The notes beneath the pieces are model-generated. The model was not told the DNA's origin. It did not search any database and was given only the letters and a program-made list of their open reading frames with translations. A DNA stretch of 64,000 bases from Sipunculus nudus (lineage: Eukaryota > Annelida > Sipuncula > Golfingiida > Sipunculidae), in contig CM049313.1 in assembly GCA_026874595.1 (NCBI GenBank), positions 48,967,659 to 49,031,658 of the forward strand, read 5' to 3'. This document shows positions 12,316 to 24,800 of the stretch, piece after piece. The translations under genes and the position numbers were made by a program. Position 1 is the stretch's first letter. The number at the start of each line of letters is the position of its first letter.

Positions 12316-14035
12316 TTACATATCCATCAACTGTATAATTTTGCCAACCATCGGAATCTTGCATATGTCTGCACACTCAAGATTTTCAAATTTCAAAATA
12401 ATACTGGAGATTCTGAGCTTGGTTGTGGTCAGTCAGTATAGAGGAATTGTGCGGGCAGGTTCATGTCTTGTCCTTAGATTCTTGATGGTTTGACCTATTG
12501 AATCCTGATTCATCACTGCAGTGAAATGAGCAATGAGATTGACCACATTATATAGAGTGGTCAGAACATGCGCACATGGTCAGTGATGCTTGCTGTGACC
12601 TCCTTTCATCATATTAACATATTACAATCCTTAAGTAAGAGTTGATAATTTATTCAGCTCATACAGATATAAAATACAGGTAATAGTGCTGTTTTCAGCA
12701 TTTATGACAATGATAAAATCTTGATGCTTTATAAAAGCATGATTAAGATGTAACTAGAAACTTTAAATAAATAATATAGTGGAGAATCTGCTTTGAATGG
12801 AGGGTCCTGCAGATGGGCTAGACATGAACCCGTACCTTTGATGCTAGACATTGTTCTAAGCACTCTGTCCTAAAAAACTCCTTAGTATATCTAATGCATG
12901 TATTGATTATTCAGTGAGGGTGTTCACATACAGCTGTAAACAAGGTCAATAGGGGTAGAATTGTGTATTTTATATATGTTTTTGAAAAATTATTTAATAC
13001 TGTGGTTCTGATAAAGAAAATAAGAAAAAAACTGGAAATTTGCCAGCTACCATGGCACATTTAGGTTTATTTATAAATGACCTTGAAGTGAACTGGCCTA
13101 GAGCTTTTCTGCCTTTGCATTGATTTATGACTGGTACCAGTCAACAGCTTTTGATCGGTCTATCACTCAGCCTGGCCAGGTCTTTGGCCGTTGTGTACTC
13201 TTTTCGTTATCAGGTGTTTGGGAGTAACAAGTCTACAGGTAAAAAGTTTAATGACTGAATAGTTTATCTATTAAATAAAAAGGTTTTCATGTAGCTTGCC
13301 GAGGGTTCAAAATTTGGGATATTTCCCAAATGAAAAATATCACACTCGGACTCTACAATTATTGCAAATAAAAAATTATGAATTGGATATAAACCATTAA
13401 CACAGGTGATCAGGCCATTATTACTCCATAATTCTCATTAGCTTTTCATGTATTTTGTCCATGCATTTGTTATGCATCAAATGTTGAAATTTCAAAGATT
13501 AATATATTATTAATGAAAGCAAATCAAAGATAAATATTAATAAATCATATCATCTTAATCTTATATATATCTGTCAGCAGTGGAAGCAGGTGATATGACG
13601 GGGTAAATTCTATTTCTTCTCCTTGCATATTCCAGATGATAACTATTTGAAACATGCCACATCCAGTATGGGACTTTTTGGGATAGGGTCACAATTACAA
13701 TAATCCCATATCTTTTCATATCTACATAGATTATTTAGTGTTTTAAGGCTCAGCGTAACAGAAAAATAGTTCAAGGAAATTATGTAACCAGTGCACAGTT
13801 AGTGCAATGAACACTTGTCAGTAACAATATATTTGTGTACCGTGCTTACCGTAAATGATCATTAAAATCCAGAGTTGCCCTTCAGCTGTAGACCACGACA
13901 GTTAAAGTATAACTGTAGATTATTAGGGATATAATATTTATATTAAAAAATTCTTGTCTTTCACCAGGAACTGACATTTGCAATTATTATGTGGATGTAA
14001 CTTTTCTCATTAATGAGGGAATTGTTTATCTAGCT
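12316..14035. other. No gene seen
   Basis: AT-rich non-coding DNA without recognisable exons or clear repeats. Confidence 0.5.
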
Positions 14036-14115
14036 TATATATATATATATATGGCCCAATTTAAAACCGGGCCAGCCCAGATCAAAATTTTGATTTGGAC
14101 CGGTCCAGATTAAAA
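14036..14115. repeat. Short (TA)n plus degenerate palindromic block
   Basis: A 17-bp TA tract is followed by ATGGCCCAATTTAAAACC and GATTTGGACCGGTCC-type motifs. These resemble the palindromic family at 4512-4727. It is probably a decayed copy. Confidence 0.45.
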
Positions 14116-17100
14116 TTATATATACCGGTATATAATATTAGTGTGTGTCATTTATGGATGTTGATGACATGCTGCTGATAAGGAATTTTCAAATTACTTC
14201 CTTTCCTTATTCAAACTATTGCATGTAATTGGGCAAGTGAAACTATTCAATTTGTGACATTTAAACTTATTTAGTTATGGATGAAATATCCTGGTTTCAT
14301 AATAACTTGTGTTCTGCTTCAACTCCTGTTTTGGTTTTTATACGTACATGTACCTGTCTACGGTATATATGCTGTATACTGCTTGATGTAGAGGATTTCA
14401 TCCTTATTTTAGAGGTCATACATAATCAGGTTAGATAATTAATTCAGTGTGATCAGCTTATTTTGTTTACTTCCCTCTTTACCACTGCCTCCTTGTAAAG
14501 ATTAACTGACACATTTATTGGGCATTGTTAGCAGCTGATACATATGTAAATGTTGACCTTATCCTTCTGGAGACATATAAAGCATACACCAGTATTAGCT
14601 TGCAACAATGTTATGTCAAGCTACTACACTGATATACAGCTGATAGAGAATGTACATTTATGTTGTGTAAACAGCAAATCTTATTCCAGACAGAATGGTA
14701 TTATGAATTTCAGGTTATGCACCTATATTACTGCCAGTTACAGTACTTATAGGAGTATGTATATACTTTTATTTTCCTTCTCTTAATTAATGATTAAGAA
14801 TACCTTTGTTTACTATGAATAGCACTAATTACATTTTTTCTCCTAATTGATTGGTGATGTCAGTGTTCAGTGTCTTCAAAATCACATATGGTAAGATCAT
14901 GTGGACACACATGAATATATATGTAAAATCACAGATCAGTTCCATTCAAGTATATGCAAGTGACAAAATGTGTTTAATAAAGTAATTTAGATTTCCTGCC
15001 TAGCTTAACTCCTGGTATGTAAAAATACTCATTTTATTTTTACTTCATTGCATGCTCTGAATCATTACATTCATTTGACAGTAAATAATGTGGCCCTGTG
15101 AATTAAATAAATATTGCATGAACGGTTAAAGTATTCTTAATAGCTCGTATGATAAAACAGTATTGCACAGCCTTAATGCTTTCCTTAGCTACATGAGTCA
15201 GAGGATAGAACATTTTCTATTATGGTTTGGACGGCCTGGTTCTGCTTGGTCTGAGAGTGTTTTGTTCAAATCAGCTCGAGGGACTTGTCAAAACTTCTGT
15301 ACAATCAAAAAAAGGTATGGACTAGATTAGTGTTTTTTATGACCGTTTTTTTTTTCGAAAGTCAAATACCCATATTGTAAACATTATTATAACTCTGTAT
15401 TATTGAGAGAGTGTTTACATACTGAAAACATACGGGTTACATGTTGAATTAATATAACTTTGTACTTCAGTCAGTGTATTAATGTGTCCTAACTGCTGCG
15501 GTATTTAATTGTCAGCCACCATAATATTCATGACATTGTTGATGTCATTTTGTCAACAGTTCCCTGTGGTCATGGTTTTCCCACATTTTATGATAGATAC
15601 CTTCTAAAATATGAACCCTTAATTTAATATAGATGAAGTGTCCTGTATTCAGTATACAGTTATTGCTATAAGGGCTTTAACGATTGCATGACAGGTGCAC
15701 CGATACATTGCCATATAAAGTCTGATATCATTTTGGTATTGTTAGATGTCCCTGTACTGCTACATTTAAGATATTTAATCATCAAATGGAAAAGTGTCAT
15801 CCAACATTTGAAAAATATCAAATTTAAAAGTCTCTTAGTAACATTTAAGGTGTCTAATTATATATATAAGGTAAAGGTGAAATGTCACAAGTAAGAAAGG
15901 AGTTGATTGTGCATCTGATTAACTATTTGTTTGAAAATCAGTTTTATTTTTTGGGATTAAGCTGTGTTTCAGTGTTTGCATATGTGCGTATATGCATGAA
16001 GGAATAGTTGTGTTTCCATGTGCACATATATTTATGCATATATGCATGGCAGACTTTTATATTCTTACAATGGATCTAGCACGTCTTCCAGAAAATTTAG
16101 GTCATTTTACCCCGAACCCTCTGGGTCACGCAGACCATATGCACATATGCATTTATGCTTACAGACACCCCAGTTCCAAAATCATATGAGTAATTTTTCA
16201 TGCTTACAGGCTCATATGGAAATTTGAAAGCTTAATTTGTATAACTACAAAGAAAGGAAATTCACCTGAGAAATTAAATTATAATGTATCACACCTGTAT
16301 CACATTGTTCATTTGATCATCAGCAAAGTATCACAATATGTTTTGTAACTGAAAATGAGATAATGTGTTGTTTACACACCTAGTAATTATAGCTGTTAAA
16401 ATATAGAAACATGTCCATGCAAATTGCATTGGAATAAAATCTTATAAACTACATGGTTACCCTAGAAGGAGTATCCATCAGAAAATGTGTCAGGTGGTCC
16501 ATTATCAATAGACTTGCTGTTAATTCACCGTCACTGGGTCATGTTTTCTCATTAATTTTCAATCAGGTTATTTCCAAATGTGTGTCAATCTGTTTATAGC
16601 TTGCAGATAAGAATGCAGACCCACTGGCAGACCCTAATTTTTTTCTAAATATAGAATTCATACTGTTTTAGGGACACATGCTGTTTGATTGACATGTAAA
16701 CAGTAATAGATTCAAAGTACGGAATTCAGACTGCTGAGACTGATTTATTTATACATTTAATCATTTATCATACTTTACACTTTTTGTGTGTCTTTTTTAA
16801 CAATTAAATGGCTAATTTGTTATGATAATTTACTGCACCGTGTGCGTCTCAGGGACCACAGAACAATTGTTGTGGATCCTCCAATCTCTCACGTGGACCC
16901 CATGCCGTCTTGGGGAGAAAGTCCTCTAAGGGTTGAAAATCAAGCAATAAATTTTAGCCTGTCAGTCAAGTGTTAAGTTTATTATACAAGACAGACATTT
17001 ACACAGACGCATCAAATATACAAATATATAGATGATTATATTTTGTATATTATGATGAAAGAAAAAAATTAATATGTATTACAAATAAGGAATAGTACAC

Positions 17101-18680
17101 ATAATATAAATATGCAGAAGAAGTCAGTTTTGGGTAAAAAGTTTTAATCATTTTACATTGATTTAATTTAAATTACAGGCATGAGAAATTTAAGGAAATT
17201 TCCTGATTTCAGGAAATTTGTTAATTTCTGTTCCAAGAATTTTTAGGAAGTTTCACCTAACTCATTCATATTCTTGCATATTATTACACTTGAAACAAGC
17301 TGGACCCCCATCCATTTTTAGAAAAAAATCTCTCTTGGGTCCTCTGAAAGTGATCTGTCTTTTATCTTGTTAGCATGGCTTCCCATGGATGGCTTCAGTT
17401 GTTGATACTTGTCATAATGATAAAGATGATGTCAGTTGTTTTAACACAGACTTTCTAATGATGCACTGAAGGCATATTTTACAGAATCTCACTAAATTCT
17501 CTTATTGTGGCATAAAAAATTATGCAAAAGTCCTGTAAAAATGGGTATCATTTGTATTATAGTTCTTGCTTTTAATGACAAAAATATCTTTGACCTTGTA
17601 ACATATTCAGATTTCTCATTTGTGCTAGTTTCAATCTGATCCTGTACCATACTGAATTTATTTAAATATTAATTGCCAATTTTCATTTGGAAAGCAAGGG
17701 TACTGTAGTTTTCATTCATAATTTTTCAGACATAACGTATAGCTGTTAACATGAATATAATTGTAAAAGGTTTGTGTGATAGGGACAGACAGCAGACAGT
17801 TGATTAGATAGCCCTCTGGAGCAGATGTCAGCTTCCCAGGGTAAAGATGTGGCATTTTACCTTACCTTACCAGAGGTCAAGCTTAAATCATGATCATTCC
17901 AGTATCTCTATTTTTTCGGCGATGATACTCTTCTTCTCTAGTACTTAGATGGATCTTAAAATCACCATTGTTGTTTAATTTTATTGAACAAGTTCATTTT
18001 TAAAAGAAAATGAAAAAAACCTGAAAAACTTACCCGTTCTTGGATCTTTAAAGTCAGTTTGCATTTCAAGGCAATTTTTTGCTAAAAAAATACTTCACAA
18101 GAATTAAGCTGTACTTAAAAGGCAAAGATTGAGTTATATAAGCCAACTAGTATCTGCAACAAAATGATTAATTAATTCTTTCCATGTGATAGCCTAAATG
18201 GTTGTCATGTAATACTTGTTTGCATGTGAAGAGAATAAACTAGACAAGCAGTTCATATAATTGTCTAAACCTATCTTTAATTAACTTTTCTGTGCAATGT
18301 ATACCAGTGCAAGTGGTCTGTCTGGAATTGTTAGTTTTCTACTGCCACATAATTGACAGTCTGAGATAGACAGGGGAGGACCTACCTAAAGATCATAGGA
18401 TGGATTTATCTGCTTATCACAAATGACACATATATAGGTCACGCATGATAAAATGTCTGATGGCCTGATTCCTCAGGTTACTGATAATAAGGATGATAGA
18501 ATGTGGGGTGATTACTACTATAATGTCACACTGAATCACTTTTACAGTGCTGTCATTATCAGCCACCTGGGAGTCTTTGTAGTTATGGCTTCACCACCTT
18601 TTATAGTCTTATAGACTTTATGTGAGGCTTGCTTGAAGTAAAGTTCATTTATAGAAATATGAGCAGTATAGTCCACAGAT
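14116..18680. other. No gene seen
   Basis: AT-rich DNA. Around 15975-16165 there is a local excess of ATGCATAT/CATATGCA motifs. A short SINE-like remnant is near 17808-17875. Open frames of 60-78 codons show no coding support. Confidence 0.45.
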
Positions 18681-20600
18681 TTTTATGCCCCCGCCACAAG
18701 GTGGCCGGGGCATATAGTTTTACCCATGTCCGTCATTCCGTCCTTCCCTCCTTCCGTCATTCCGAAATCAAACAGTTGTACAGACTTTTTTTCGCAATGC
18801 CTACAGATATTGGCCTGATTTTTGGTGTGTGGGCAGATATAGACCAGTTACAGATCGAGTTCGCGTTTCGTCCCGGTTGACCTACTTTTGACCGTTTTAC
18901 GGCTCCTAAACTTAGAAAATTTCATGAAAAATAGAAATATTCATGACAGATACATATGTACGGACTTTTTTTCGCAATGCCTGCAGATATTGGCCTGATT
19001 TTCGGTGTGTGCATGAGCAGATATAGACCAGTTACAGATCAAGTTCGCGTTTTGTCCTGGTTGACCTACTTTTGACCGTTTTACAGCTCCTGAACATAGA
19101 AAATTTCATGAAAAATAGACATTTTCATGACAAATACACATGTACAGACTTTTTTTCGCAGTGCCTGCAGATATTGGCCTGATTTTTGGTGTGTGGACAG
19201 ATATAGACCAGTTACAGATCGAGTTCGCGTTTCTTCCCGGTTGACCTACTTTTGACCGTTTTACCGCTCCTAAACTTAGAAATTTTTAATAAAAAATAGA
19301 AATATTCATGACAGATACACATGTACGGACTTTTTTTCGCAATGCCTGCAGATATTGGCCTGATTTTTGGTGTGTTGGCCGATATAGACCAGTTACAGAT
19401 CGAGTTCATGTTTCTTCCCAGTTGACCTACTTTTGACCTTTTTACAGCTCCTAAACTTAGAAAATTTCATGAAAAATAGAAATATTCATGACAGATACAC
19501 ATGTACAGACTTTTTTTCGCAATGCCTGCAGATATTGGCCTAATTTTTGGTGTGTGGGCAGATATAGACCAGTTACAGATCGAGTATGCGTTTCGTCTAG
19601 GTTGACCTACTTTTGACCGTTTATGGCTCCTGAACATAGAAAATTTCATGAAAAATATGAAATTTCATGACAAATACACATGTACGGACTTTTTTTCGCA
19701 GTGCCTGCAGATATTGGCCTGATTTTTGGTGTGTCTGCAGATATTGACCAGTTACAGATGGAGTTCACATTTTGTCCCGGTTGACCTACTTTTGACTGTT
19801 TTACGGCTCCTGAACATAGAAAATTTCATGTAAAATAGAAATTTTCATGACAAATACACATGTACAGACTTTTTTGCGCAATGCCTGCAGATATTGGCCT
19901 GATTTTTGGTGTGTAGGCAGATAATGACCAGTTACAGATCAAGTTCACGTTTTGTCCCAGTTGACCTATTTTTGACCGTTTGACGGTGCTCTAACATAGA
20001 AAATTTCGTAAAAAGGTGCATATGTATGGACTTTTTTTCGCAGTGCCTGCAGATACGGGCCTGATTTTTGGTGTGTAGGCAGATAATGACCAGTTACAGA
20101 TCCAGTTCTTGTTTTGTCTCAGTTGACCTACTTTTGACCATTTGACTGCTCCTGAACATAGAAAGTTTCATGAAAAATATAAATTTTCATAACAAATGCA
20201 TATGTACTGACTTTTTTTCCTAAATGCCTGCAGATACCACCCTGATTTTTTTTGTGTGGGCAGATAATGACAGTTACAGATCGAGTTTGTGTTTCATTCC
20301 GGGTGACCTTCTTTTTACCGTTTTACGGCTCCTAAACATAGAAAATTTCATGAAAGACAGAAATTTTTATGGAAAATGCACATGTGTGGACTTTTTTTTC
20401 ACAATGCCTGCATATACTGGCATGATTTTTGGTGTGTTGCTTGATAATGACCCGTTACAGATCGATTTTGCATTTTGCCCTTGTTGACCTACTTTTGACC
20501 ATACGACACCTCCTGAACTTAAAAAATTCTCCAAATTTTACAAATGTTTATAATTTGCCCAAGGCGGGGGCATTCGTGTCGTTCCGACACATCTAGTTTT
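18681..20600 (+). mobile_element. HINE/pearl-like tandem-repeat transposable element, copy 1
   Basis: A complete-looking non-autonomous element. The 5' end carries TGCCCCCGCC at 18686-18695, inside an imperfect hairpin (18687-18711, loop AAG). ATATAG and a TCCGTC-rich tract follow. The core is about ten tandem units of roughly 180 bp, each containing GACTTTTTTTCGCAATGCC and GACCTACTTTTGACCGTTTT. The 3' end carries the perfect inverted copy GGCGGGGGCA (20563-20572), then a 6-bp-stem hairpin (20576-20590, loop TTC), then CTAG at 20593-20596. Subterminal inverted repeats, a tandem core and a 3' hairpin before CTAG match the known layout of Helentron-associated elements and bivalve pearl elements. 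Open frames in the core are repeat products. Confidence 0.8.
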
Positions 20601-21742
20601 ATCTCAGGAATGCATGGTGAAGTATAATAAAACAAAACCAACAGATTCAGACCTTACTAATTAAAAATAGGGCTGCAACTGTTTGATTATTCACAATCCT
20701 GTATTTGAATAAATTAATTGAGAGCACTCCCTAATAGTAACATATCATCGTTTATATAATATTAATAGCTTTAGTCCTGTTCTGCACCTATAGGCCTCAG
20801 GAGCATAAATGAAACTTGGACAATACTTTATCTTATAATATGCCAGTTATGTCAAAAACTGGTATAGTTGTGGGTTAAGGATACTTTTGCTGTACTCTTG
20901 GTAATCATGAGGTCATGTGACTGAGACCACCTGTCAATCATCAGTCTAGGTGCCTACTGTACTTTAAACAGACACAGAAAAAACCCTCGATTTTGCACAT
21001 GACAGAGAAGTATTCATACCACAAGGTATGTGATATCTCAAGTGTACTGATCACAGAAACACCTCAGGTGTCAGTGACTGAGAGGTGCCAATAATAGTTA
21101 ATAGAAGAGGGTTCTTGGTATATGAATTGTATTCTTTAGGAAGGCTGCATTGAAATTTCTGCTGGTATGAGCCACTGGCCTACCTTAAATCCCATTGATG
21201 ACCTACCTTAATTCACCTTACATGGTGCAAATGTTGAGAAGGGACGGTGATTTGCCAACCTAAATAATTCTGTGGCATGATACCAAACTAAACATATACA
21301 ATAATGCTGCTGACCCCGTAAGTTCACAACTACAGAGAGTATTACAAGGATAGTAAATATTGGTTGCAAGTGGTTTCAAATAGACTGATTGCTATATTGG
21401 GCCAATTGGTCGATTCCACCTGAACTAGCGGTGTATACAGCTGTCTTAATCATTTTGATATTAATTTCAATCTTGTCATGATCTACATTTTTGTTTTGAT
21501 TAATCTGTCTGATAATAATTCATTTTAGTCACAAATAAGAACATACTCCTTGCCCTGTGATAGCAGAGTTAATCACACTCTGCTATATTTGTTCGGCTTA
21601 ATCCAGGGGAATGTCACATAAATTTTCACAGAGCACTCGTCTCTTTGTTAACTTCCGAGGAAAAGGTTGTTTTTTTACAAATTATGTAAACTATACATTA
21701 TATCACAGCTGATCTTTTAGAGTTTTTGTCATTTCCTTGTAG
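20601..21742. other. No gene seen; upstream flank or 5' intron of the ACSBG-like gene
   Basis: No promoter element can be named with confidence. Because the first recognised coding exon begins at a splice acceptor, this stretch is probably the 3' part of a 5' intron. Confidence 0.45.
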
Positions 21743-21846
21743 TTTTGCCAGTGCAGCAGTTACTCCGTCCGAAATCCCTGCAGAAGCCATGTCAAAAATC
21801 AACGGCAGTGCAGTTAATGGACATGTGACCTCAGCTGTGGGAAATG
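21743..21846 (+). CDS. ACSBG2: ACSBG-like exon 1 (start codon exon, residues 1-19)
   Basis: The acceptor TTTCCTTGTAG ends at 21742. There are 46 bases before the ATG at 21789, which has a good context (GCC ATG T). The residues are low-complexity [13 protein letters not shown]. The 46 upstream bases are also open in frame, so they are either 5' UTR or part of a longer N-terminus. The donor is GTATGT, phase 1. Confidence 0.75.
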
Positions 21847-24800
21847 GTATGTAGGCTCATACGTAAGGTCATACAAAATGAGCACATTTTGTCAAAATGA
21901 AACTTTTCTAACAATGAAATGATCATCAGTTTAGAAAGCTATATATGATGTATTGCTGATAATAAACATTGATTCTTAAGGAGCACAGCCATCATGTATT
22001 AATCCAGATATCCATTGCTTATCCAACTATTCAGACCAGGGTATCACAGGCTAATTTTAATCCTGTGGTATCCTGCTGAATATTATGAACCTTGTGCCAA
22101 CCACCTGGTGGTGAATCCCAGCAAAACCTGCTGTTGCAAGCAGTTACAGATCGAGTTGGCGTTTCGTCCCAGTTGACCTACTTTTTGACCGTTTTATGGC
22201 TCCTAAACTTAGAAAATTTCATGAAAAATATAAATTTTTATGACAAATACACATGTACAGACTTTTTTTCGCAATGCCTGCAGGTATTGGCCTGATTTTT
22301 AGTGTGTAGGCAGATAATGACCAGTTACAGAAGGAGTTCGCGTTTCATCCTGGTTGACCTACTTATTACTGTTTTACACCTCCTTAACTTAGAAAATTTC
22401 ATGAAAAATATGAACTTTCATGACAAATACACATGTACGGACTTTTTTCGCAATGCCTGCAGACATTGGCCTGATTTTTGGTGTGTGGGCAGATATTGAC
22501 CAGTTACAGAACGAGTTAATGTTTCGTTCCAGTTGATGTACTTTTGACCGTTTTACGGCTCCTGAACATAGAAAATTTCATGAAAAATATAAATTTTTAT
22601 GACAAATACACGTGTACAGACTTTTTTACGCAATACCTGCAGATATTGGCCTGATTTTTGATGTGTGGGCAGATAATGACCAGTTACAGATCTAGTTCAC
22701 GTTTTCTCCCAGTTGACCTACTTTTTACCGTTTGACGGTGCTCTAACATAGAAATTTCATAAAAAAAGTGCACATGTACGGACTTTTTTTCGCAATGCCT
22801 GCAGATACCACCCTGATTTTTTGTGTGGGCAGATAATGACAGTTCGCGTTTCGTCCCGGTTGACCTACTTTTGATTGTTTTACAGCTCCTAAACATAGAA
22901 AATTTCATGAAAGACAGAAATTTTATGGAAATGCACATGTATAGACTTTTTTTCACAATGCCTGCAGATACTGGCCTGATTTTTGGTGTGTTGCTTGATA
23001 ATGACCCGTTACAGATGGAGTTTGCATTTTGCCCTTGTTGACCTACTTTTGACCATACGACACCTCCTGAACTTAAAAAATTTTTTCACAATTTAACAAA
23101 TGTTTCTAATTTGCCCCAGGCGGGGGCATTCGTGTCGTTTCGACACATCTAGTTTTTATTGATGTCCCTACAGTACTTCCCTGTTGTATTTCTGTGCTCT
23201 TATCAATTATTTCATTACCGCTCATGGGGGCTGCTGATTTCATACAGACTTAAACCAATGTCAGAATTCAGATTATACCACTGGTACATGATAATTCTTC
23301 ATGAAGAAGAGTAGATTGCAAATGTATATAGAAATATTTTTGCCTGAACAGGTTAAAGGATGAGTATTAAAACTACCATTTAATCAAAACATTAAGTATT
23401 GAAAACATCTTAATCTTTCAATGTTTGAATATTAGGTGATGCTGACAAGCACAAATTTTATTACCATAAATAACAATTATGATGTTTCAAGATACCCAAT
23501 TTAATATTTATACATCAGAGATGAGTATGATGTTGGTTTGTCATTGATAGGTCCAGATGAGGTTGTACCAGCAGAAAACTTGACCACATGGATTGGGAAC
23601 CAGCCCGTAAAGCTGAGGATGGGGAAAGGGACACTGGGGGAGAAGCCTATCTCTGTTCCTACCATGTTCAACAATACAGCCAAGAGGTACCCTGACAACA
23701 CAGCCCTTGGTGAGAACCATATCTTCAAACACAATGAAGTTCACAAACCTGTGTCCACTTTATTCACTGCCACTTAATTTGGCAGTTATGGAATTATATG
23801 TTGATTAGTCTTACATTTAAATGAACAAGCTTAATTTGAATGGATATTTAAATAAAGAACTTAACCAATAAGATGCTTAAATTTGAATAGCAGTGTAACC
23901 CAAGACCTATAATTTATTTAAGATACAGCTAAAACCTTCAATTTGTGCACATGCTTGTATTGCTTTCTTACTTTTTTTTGTATAACTTTCATGCTTGATA
24001 TTTTCTCATACTTCCCTTTGAAAAAAATTTTTATTGTTAAATCTTGATTATTGGCACTGACAATCTATGACTTTTAGGAATAAAGTATGTGGTTGCCATA
24101 TAAAGTTTGGGTTTGATGTATCTGTAGCACACAAACGAGGCGGTCAGTGGGTCACATGGACATACAAGCGGTACCTTGAAGAAACAAGGATTGTTGCCAA
24201 GGCTTTCATAAAGGTGCATTACAACATAGTGTTAGGAATCATTTGATAAATGACAGTCCATAATTGTATGACAAGACCTTCTGATGATTGTAGAGGTATA
24301 ACAATGCATGGATTCTTTGATGTTTTGAGCTCCAACCCCTCTATCTATTCTTACCCCCTGAATTGACTGGTTTGATTTTTACTTTTGTGCATGTACTCTC
24401 CAGAAACACTAAGTGAGCTGTCAACTTTGAGGGCACATGCTGTTATGTCAAGACTGTTTGTTTGGTTTATATATTAAGTTCTAGTTTCAACACTGACTAG
24501 TAAACTGTTCCACTGACATAGAAACAAAAATTATACAGTAAACCAAGGACACGCTACATTGTGGGTTTTTAGTTGCTGAAGTTAACTTTCGTTCATTGTG
24601 GTGAAATGTTTGTTTTCATTTAAAAGAAAAACCAGTCTGAAATTTTCATATTTCAATGTAAAGAGATATTTGAATTGATTCATAGGCCCCTAACAATCCA
24701 CAAGCCTAGATGATTGTGTGTGCCATTTTATCATGCAGCTGTTTTCTTGTTCTGATGCCAATGAATCAAATTATTTCACTTTATTATCAGAGATAATTTA

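Noticed and set aside
15307-15330. Third copy of the GGTATGG terminal-inverted-repeat element
   Set aside because: Only an A tract and GGTATGG match; the following bases and the inverted partner are absent.
18629-23041. Several 60-90 codon frames on both strands with similar peptides (MPADTG..IFGV)
   Set aside because: They are recurrent translations of the ~180-bp transposon units, interrupted in most units.
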